From assembly GCA_023389575.1 (NCBI GenBank), contig JAEWEG010000010.1, positions 1 to 64,000 of the forward strand: 64,000 nucleotides of DNA. The letters are read 5' to 3'. The position numbers were made by a program, and so were the translations under genes. The DNA is from Chloroflexota bacterium. GTDB taxonomy: Bacteria > Chloroflexota > Chloroflexia > Thermomicrobiales > UBA6265. Positions 59,555 to 64,000 of the stretch are shown here, in pieces. The notes under the pieces were generated by a model. The model saw only the letters and a program-made list of their open reading frames with translations. It was not told the origin of the DNA and ran no database searches. The stretch's first letter is position 1; the number at the start of each line of letters is the position of its first letter.

Positions 59555-59740
59555 TTGTGGTCGCAATTTGGGGGATTTCGTGGCGCGGCTGCCCTCTTGA
59601 TTCTCGGCGCCATCGCCGTGGTGTCGGCGCATGAAGGTTCCGCGATCGGGATCGTCGGTCTGGTCGCATTCGTGGGGTGGGTTGTGTGGCTGGCGACGAC
59701 CAGCGTGCGCCTGCTCCGCTCGGAAGGCGCCGCGGTCTGA
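59555..59740 (+). CDS. Possible small membrane protein
   Basis: A 61-residue frame from TTG with two hydrophobic helices (AALLILGAIAVVSA and AIGIVGLVAFVGWVVWLATT) and a basic/acidic tail RLLRSEGAAV. Hydrophobic periodicity argues for coding. There is no clear ribosome-binding site, so this is tentative. It is divergent from the iron-binding protein gene and followed by a terminator. Confidence 0.4.
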   Translation: MWSQFGGFRGAAALLILGAIAVVSAHEGSAIGIVGLVAFVGWVVWLATTSVRLLRSEGAAV

Positions 59741-59786
59741 GCCCTCGCCCGGGACGTGACCCCATCCTGATTTACCAATGGACATT

Positions 59787-59822
59787 GACACCACCCGGCC
59801 CGATATCGCGCCGGGTGGTGTC
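59787..59822. terminator. Bidirectional hairpin terminator
   Basis: 13-bp perfect arms GACACCACCCGGC (59787-59799) and complement (59810-59822) with a 10-base loop, between the small gene and the giant surface protein gene. Confidence 0.8.
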
Positions 59823-59908
59823 GTATTCAGGTGAGAAACGCAACGAGGGCAGGTGACCCCCGGCCACCTGCCCTCGTCCCAGCGATCAGTCCGCGACGGA
59901 CGCCCGGA

Positions 59909-62900
59909 TCAGGTCCGGGTCGTCTCCCGCCGGGTCAGCCCCGCCGCCATCGCCAGCACGGCCGCCAGCGCCGCCAGCAGGCCCGCCAGCCCGGTCGGCG
60001 TCGCCTGTCCCTGTCCGGTCTCCGGCAGCGAGGTCACCACCTCATCGACGGGCGACGCGGCTGGATCGGTAGACTCTGGCGTGACCGGAGCCGGCTCGGC
60101 CACCGTCTCCACCGTTACCCGGCTTGTGTCCGACTGGAGCGCGCAGGCATCCTCGGCTGCCTGCAGGAAAGTCAGCGTATCGTCATCCGGCTCGCACGTC
60201 GGGTCGATCGCCACCGCGACCGCCTCGTTGGCCACCTGCCCGGCCGTCACGTCGCCGGGCGTCACCTCGTAGGTGGCGGTCACCGTCACCGACTCACCGC
60301 GCGGGAGCGTCCCGATGAGACCGTCCGGATACGCCTCATCCCAGACGAGCCCCAGGAGGGGATCGTCGATCGTCACGTCATCCAGCCCCACGTTGCCGGT
60401 GTTGGTCACCACGAAGGTGTAGGTCAGCGTCGCGCCTTCCTTGACTGGTTCGGCGGGCTCAACCGTCTTCTCGATCGCCAGGCCGACCTCGACCGCGCGC
60501 ATCGTCACCGTCGCGCTGGCCGATGCCTCGACCGTCTGCATCGGGTCCGTCTGGATGAAGCTGAAGGTCCGTGCCTGGGGCTGGCTATCCGCCGGAGCCG
60601 CCCGGAACGTCGCCGACACCGACACATGGTTGGTGTAGCTGCCCGCCAGCAGGTGGGCCTCGGTCAGTTCGGTGCTGGCCGTGCATTCCACGACCGCATC
60701 CGGCACCAGGGTGTCTGGCATGGTCCCGCAGTCGATGGTGTTCGCTCCCGGATCGTGTACCTCGACATCGGAAAGCGTGACATTGCCGATGTTGGTGACC
60801 GTAATCGCATAGGTGACGATATCCCCAGCATCCAGATCAGTGGTCGCCGAGGTGACCGTCTTGGTGACGGCGATGTCTGGCTGCTGGAGGATGGAGATGG
60901 TCGCCGTCGCCTCGTTGGAGTTGGCCTGGTCGCTGGTGACCTGGGCGGTATTCTCGATCGGCGTCCCCGCTTCGAGGTCGTTCTGGTCGATGGCGTACAG
61001 AACGGTGCAGGCCACCTCCGCGCCAACGGCGAGCGAGCCCGCCAGGAGTTGGATGTCGTTGGTCGCGGGATCGCAGTCCAGGGTCGCGACATCAACAGCG
61101 GGATCTTGCAGCATCACGCTGGTCAGGGTCACGTTGCCGGTGTTCTGGATGACGAACGTGTAGGTCACATCGCCTGGCGTATCGACAGTTGCTGGCTCGA
61201 CCGCCTTCTCGAGCGTCATCGCCGGTCGCTGCTCGATGGATACCGTCGCCGATGACTCGTTTGAGTCCACCTGGTTGCTCGTCACCTGGGCTGTGGTGGT
61301 GAGCGCCGTTCCGGCGTCGATGTCGTCCTGATCGATCGCGTACGCGGCGGTGCAGGTCACTTCCTCTCCCGCGTCAAGGACTCCCGGCACTGGCTGCACG
61401 CCATCCGACGGATCGCAGTCGAGCAGGGCGTGATCCACCAGCGACGCCGCCAGCTCCACGCCATTGACGCTCGCGCTTCCGCCGTTGGCAATCACGAAGG
61501 TGAAGACCACCTCGCCCGGCGCGTCCACGGAGGACGGGTCCACCGAGACCACCAGGCTCAGCCCATCCACCGGTACGATGGTGAGCGTGGCGGATGATTC
61601 CGCCGAATCCACCTGATCGCTGGTGACCTGAGCGGTATTGACGATGGGCTGTCGAAGGTTGAACTGATCCTGGTCGATCTCATGCGGTGCCGTGCAGGTC
61701 ACCGCATCCGAGCCCACCTCCAGCGTGGATGGCACGTCCTGAGTCCCGTCCGCCGGGCCGCAGTCCACCGCCGCCAGATCGATCGCCGGATCGACAAGCG
61801 CCACGTTGGTCAACGTCACGTTGCCGGTGTTCTGGATGACGAATGTGTAGTTCACGGTTCCGGGTGTATCGACCGTCACCGGGTCCACCGTCTTGCTCAG
61901 GGACAGTCCGGGCTGCTGGACGATGGAGACCGTGACGCTTGACTCATTCGACGCGACCTGGTCGCTGGTGACCCGGGCCGTATTGGCGATGGCCGTTCCG
62001 GAATCGATCTGATTCTGGCTGACCGCGTACGGAACGGTACACGTCACCGGATCGGAACTCGCCGCGAGGTTGGCGGGGAGCGGTTGCACGCCATCCGCGT
62101 TCGGATCGCAGTCAACCCGCGTGGGATCGGCCAGCGAGAGGGTCATCGCCACCCCGGTCAGCGAGAGGTTGCCGGTGTTCTGGATCGTGAAGCTGAACAT
62201 TACCTCGCCCGGGGCGTTCAGGGATGCCGGAGCGACCGAGGATTCCAGCGTCACCACCGGTCTTGATTTCACCGTGGTAACCGTGACAGCGGCGTCATCC
62301 TCGACCGCCTGGTCGTCCGCGCCACCCGTGCCCTCGGCCCGCGCCGTGTTGGTGAACGATCCGGTCTGGATGTCGTCCTCGGAGATCTCGTGACTCGCCG
62401 TGCAGGTCAGCTCCTCGCCCGTCGCGAGAACGCCGCCCGGCGCGTTCTCGCAGTCGAGGTCGGCGACGAGCGGGTCCGTGACCGAGATGTTCGCCAGCGG
62501 CACGTTGCCGCCGTTGGCGACCACGACCTCGTAGGTCACGACGTCGTGGAGATCGAGATCGCTGCTCGCCGAGGTGACGGTCTTGGTCACCACCAGCCGC
62601 GGGCAGTCCGGGGTCGTCAGGTTCACCGTCCAGGTCGCGGTGAGGACATCGACCCGTTGCCATTCGCCTGGAAGCGGGTCGGGCCAGGCGGCGCCGGTTG
62701 GATCGAGGGTGGCGGTGATGACGACGGTCTGGCCGGGGGTGTAGGGGCCGGCGGGGTCGGCGGCGTAGGTGACGCCGCCGCCGTCGGCTGGGAGCGCGAG
62801 GGTTGGGCTGCCGGGCTGGCCGTCGAGGCAACTGGCCTGGGTGACCTGGGGCGGTTGGAGGTCGGCTGTGGCGCACGAGTTCACCACGATCGACACCGTG

Positions 62901-64000
62901 GCCGTGGCCGTGGCGCCGTCCACGGTCCAGACGGCCGAGTCCAGGCTGCCCCAGCCGGTGAATCCGGTCATGGTGGCGGTGATCGCCAGGTCCCCACCGG
63001 TGGTCAGGGCTTCGGCCAGCTCGGGCTCATACGCGTATGCGACGCCATCGGGCGGCGTGGGATCGAAGGCGGGTGGGGTGTGGACGCCGTTGAGGCAGGA
63101 ACCGGGAGTGGGAGCGGGCAGCACGGGCGTGACCGTGGGGCAGTCGATGGTGAGAGTGACGGTGTTGGAGGCGATACTCGCGGGCTCGCCATTGATGGCG
63201 GTGATGGAGGCGGTGTTGGCGTGCGATCCGCCGCAATGGTCGGGCGCCATGTAGACGGAACTGATCTGGGCGCCGGCCTGGTAGCCGCCGGAGGCGCCGG
63301 GCTGGACCAGGACGGTGCAGTTGATGCCGGTGCGGCTTGGGTTCGGACAGGGAAAGAGTGCCTGGGACCTGCCGTGGCCGCCCACGAAGAAGGGGAAGGG
63401 GAACTCGTCCTCAAGGGTGATGGTGGCGGCGGGGCCGCCCGTATGGTGGACTTCCACATACCAGGAGAACGAGTCTCCTGGGGCGACGGTGATGTCGCCC
63501 GTGCGCAACGCACCGTTGATGATGGCGCCCTTGGTGATCGTGAAGCAGGGCGGAGCCACGATGGTGATGGTGGCAGTGGCATCATTGCCGCTCACCGTCC
63601 AGATGTTCGAATCCACGTCGCCCCAGGGAATGCCAGGATACTTCATGGCGGTCATGGTCACCTCGCCGCCGGTGCTAAGCAGGTCATATGGGTCCGGCGA
63701 AAAGTGGTAGGCCTGGATGCCTTCGGACTGGGCGGTGGTTTGGGCGGTGAACGTGGCGGCGGTAAACACGCCGTCGACGCAGGAGCCATCGGTGACCGTG
63801 GGCAGCCATGGCTGGGCGGTGGGCGTGGTGACCGGCAATTCCGGCGCCAGCACCTCAGCCCTGGCGGTGTCCGTCACCGGATCGGCCGCAAGGACACTCG
63901 TTGCGGTCACTGACGCCTCGTTCACCAGCGTTTGACCACCATCGGCCAGCGTCAGCGGCGTGGTGCCGGTACAAGTGATGGCCGCCGCATCCTCGGCTAT
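59909..64000 (-). CDS. Giant DUF11-repeat surface protein with LPETG anchor (5' end outside window)
   Basis: The frame is open through the window edge, so at least 1,363 residues are present. Counting from the GTG at 63925: three related ~85-residue units (~40-125, ~265-352, ~358-442, each with a SC[VL][DN]G start and a WTV end) and a DUF11-like unit at ~127-262. Then come seven ~120-residue DUF11 (CARDB/beta-sandwich type) repeats, ~445-1290, each with an N-x-G-N-V/L or similar and a D-P turn. The C-terminus has LPETG (residues 1300-1304), a hydrophobic helix GLAGLLAALAAVLAMAAGLT and RRETTRT: a sortase-type cell-wall anchor. Role likely adhesin or stalk. No sortase is in the window. Confidence 0.88.
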   Translation of the reverse strand: MAEDAAAITCTGTTPLTLADGGQTLVNEASVTATSVLAADPVTDTARAEVLAPELPVTTPTAQPWLPTVTDGSCVDGVFTAATFTAQTTAQSEGIQAYHFSPDPYDLLSTGGEVTMTAMKYPGIPWGDVDSNIWTVSGNDATATITIVAPPCFTITKGAIINGALRTGDITVAPGDSFSWYVEVHHTGGPAATITLEDEFPFPFFVGGHGRSQALFPCPNPSRTGINCTVLVQPGASGGYQAGAQISSVYMAPDHCGGSHANTASITAINGEPASIASNTVTLTIDCPTVTPVLPAPTPGSCLNGVHTPPAFDPTPPDGVAYAYEPELAEALTTGGDLAITATMTGFTGWGSLDSAVWTVDGATATATVSIVVNSCATADLQPPQVTQASCLDGQPGSPTLALPADGGGVTYAADPAGPYTPGQTVVITATLDPTGAAWPDPLPGEWQRVDVLTATWTVNLTTPDCPRLVVTKTVTSASSDLDLHDVVTYEVVVANGGNVPLANISVTDPLVADLDCENAPGGVLATGEELTCTASHEISEDDIQTGSFTNTARAEGTGGADDQAVEDDAAVTVTTVKSRPVVTLESSVAPASLNAPGEVMFSFTIQNTGNLSLTGVAMTLSLADPTRVDCDPNADGVQPLPANLAASSDPVTCTVPYAVSQNQIDSGTAIANTARVTSDQVASNESSVTVSIVQQPGLSLSKTVDPVTVDTPGTVNYTFVIQNTGNVTLTNVALVDPAIDLAAVDCGPADGTQDVPSTLEVGSDAVTCTAPHEIDQDQFNLRQPIVNTAQVTSDQVDSAESSATLTIVPVDGLSLVVSVDPSSVDAPGEVVFTFVIANGGSASVNGVELAASLVDHALLDCDPSDGVQPVPGVLDAGEEVTCTAAYAIDQDDIDAGTALTTTAQVTSNQVDSNESSATVSIEQRPAMTLEKAVEPATVDTPGDVTYTFVIQNTGNVTLTSVMLQDPAVDVATLDCDPATNDIQLLAGSLAVGAEVACTVLYAIDQNDLEAGTPIENTAQVTSDQANSNEATATISILQQPDIAVTKTVTSATTDLDAGDIVTYAITVTNIGNVTLSDVEVHDPGANTIDCGTMPDTLVPDAVVECTASTELTEAHLLAGSYTNHVSVSATFRAAPADSQPQARTFSFIQTDPMQTVEASASATVTMRAVEVGLAIEKTVEPAEPVKEGATLTYTFVVTNTGNVGLDDVTIDDPLLGLVWDEAYPDGLIGTLPRGESVTVTATYEVTPGDVTAGQVANEAVAVAIDPTCEPDDDTLTFLQAAEDACALQSDTSRVTVETVAEPAPVTPESTDPAASPVDEVVTSLPETGQGQATPTGLAGLLAALAAVLAMAAGLTRRETTRT

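Noticed and set aside
59900..64000. Repeated DNA at 60-63 kb resembling a CRISPR or tandem array
   Set aside because: The periodicity (about 360 bases) is protein repeats in one long frame. There are no short identical repeats with unique spacers.

Overview
The window looks like a chromosome segment of a GC-rich member of the Chloroflexota, most likely class Thermomicrobia (order Thermomicrobiales). The inference rests on Tat-type signal peptides followed by Ala/Thr/Pro/Gly/Ser linkers on the binding proteins (19.3 kb and 59.4 kb), a deazaflavin (F420)-type nitroreductase (38.8 kb), an LPETG cell-wall anchor (59.9 kb), and many family-expanded phosphotransferases and SRPBCC/DoxX/ArsR genes. 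No rRNA, tRNA or CRISPR array was seen.

Layout. 0-3.3 kb: a sugar-acid type catabolic run (truncated DapA-family aldolase, Gfo/Idh/MocA dehydrogenase, enolase-superfamily enzyme). 3.3-5.1 kb: DinB and DUF488 proteins and a HepT/MntA toxin-antitoxin pair. 5.2-7.5 kb: a lysine-specifier T-box leader driving dapA-dapB. 7.5-15.3 kb: a ParDE pair, TetR, a second sugar catabolic pair, an M28 peptidase, a phosphotransferase and a CPBP protease. 15.5-25.3 kb: gene debris (a truncated ABC ATPase and a truncated GNAT) and two near-twin parDE cassettes, around a phosphotransferase, two small secreted paralogues and an oligopeptide transporter that lacks ATPases. 25.4-31.6 kb: MFS exporter, serine hydrolase, an arsR-AHSA1-DoxX run with paired operators, and a phosphotransferase.

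31.6-34.3 kb is the most distinctive stretch. It is a compact, visibly AT-richer island holding a ParB/Srx-like protein with a putative HEPN-like C-terminus, and a Dam-type adenine methylase. The two genes converge and overlap by 77 bases. The island sits at the 3' end of a phosphotransferase gene. A diverged copy of that gene end, followed by a strong terminator hairpin, lies on the far side. This is the best candidate for an undescribed (defence-like) system here.

34.4-43 kb: membrane proteins, a TetR gene with a promoter that predicts leaderless mRNA, SRPBCC, phosphotransferase, methyltransferase, F420-type reductase and a heterodimeric ABC exporter. 43-50 kb: a large Tat-exported protein of unknown function, a tandem HIT protein, an ABC-2 exporter operon and an MFS carrier. 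50-55.7 kb: an HMA copper chaperone with a CsoR-like operator, a phosphotransferase, an RHH/MazF pair and membrane proteins. 55.7-59.5 kb: an iron(III)-type ABC transporter operon. 59.9 kb to the end: a giant DUF11-repeat surface protein with an LPETG anchor, running off the window.

Recurring themes are toxin-antitoxin modules (five in 64 kb), aminoglycoside-phosphotransferase-fold kinases (five plus a remnant), and Tat or cell-wall export. Family names such as DUF2165, DUF6069 and DUF6159 are recalled from memory and were not searched.
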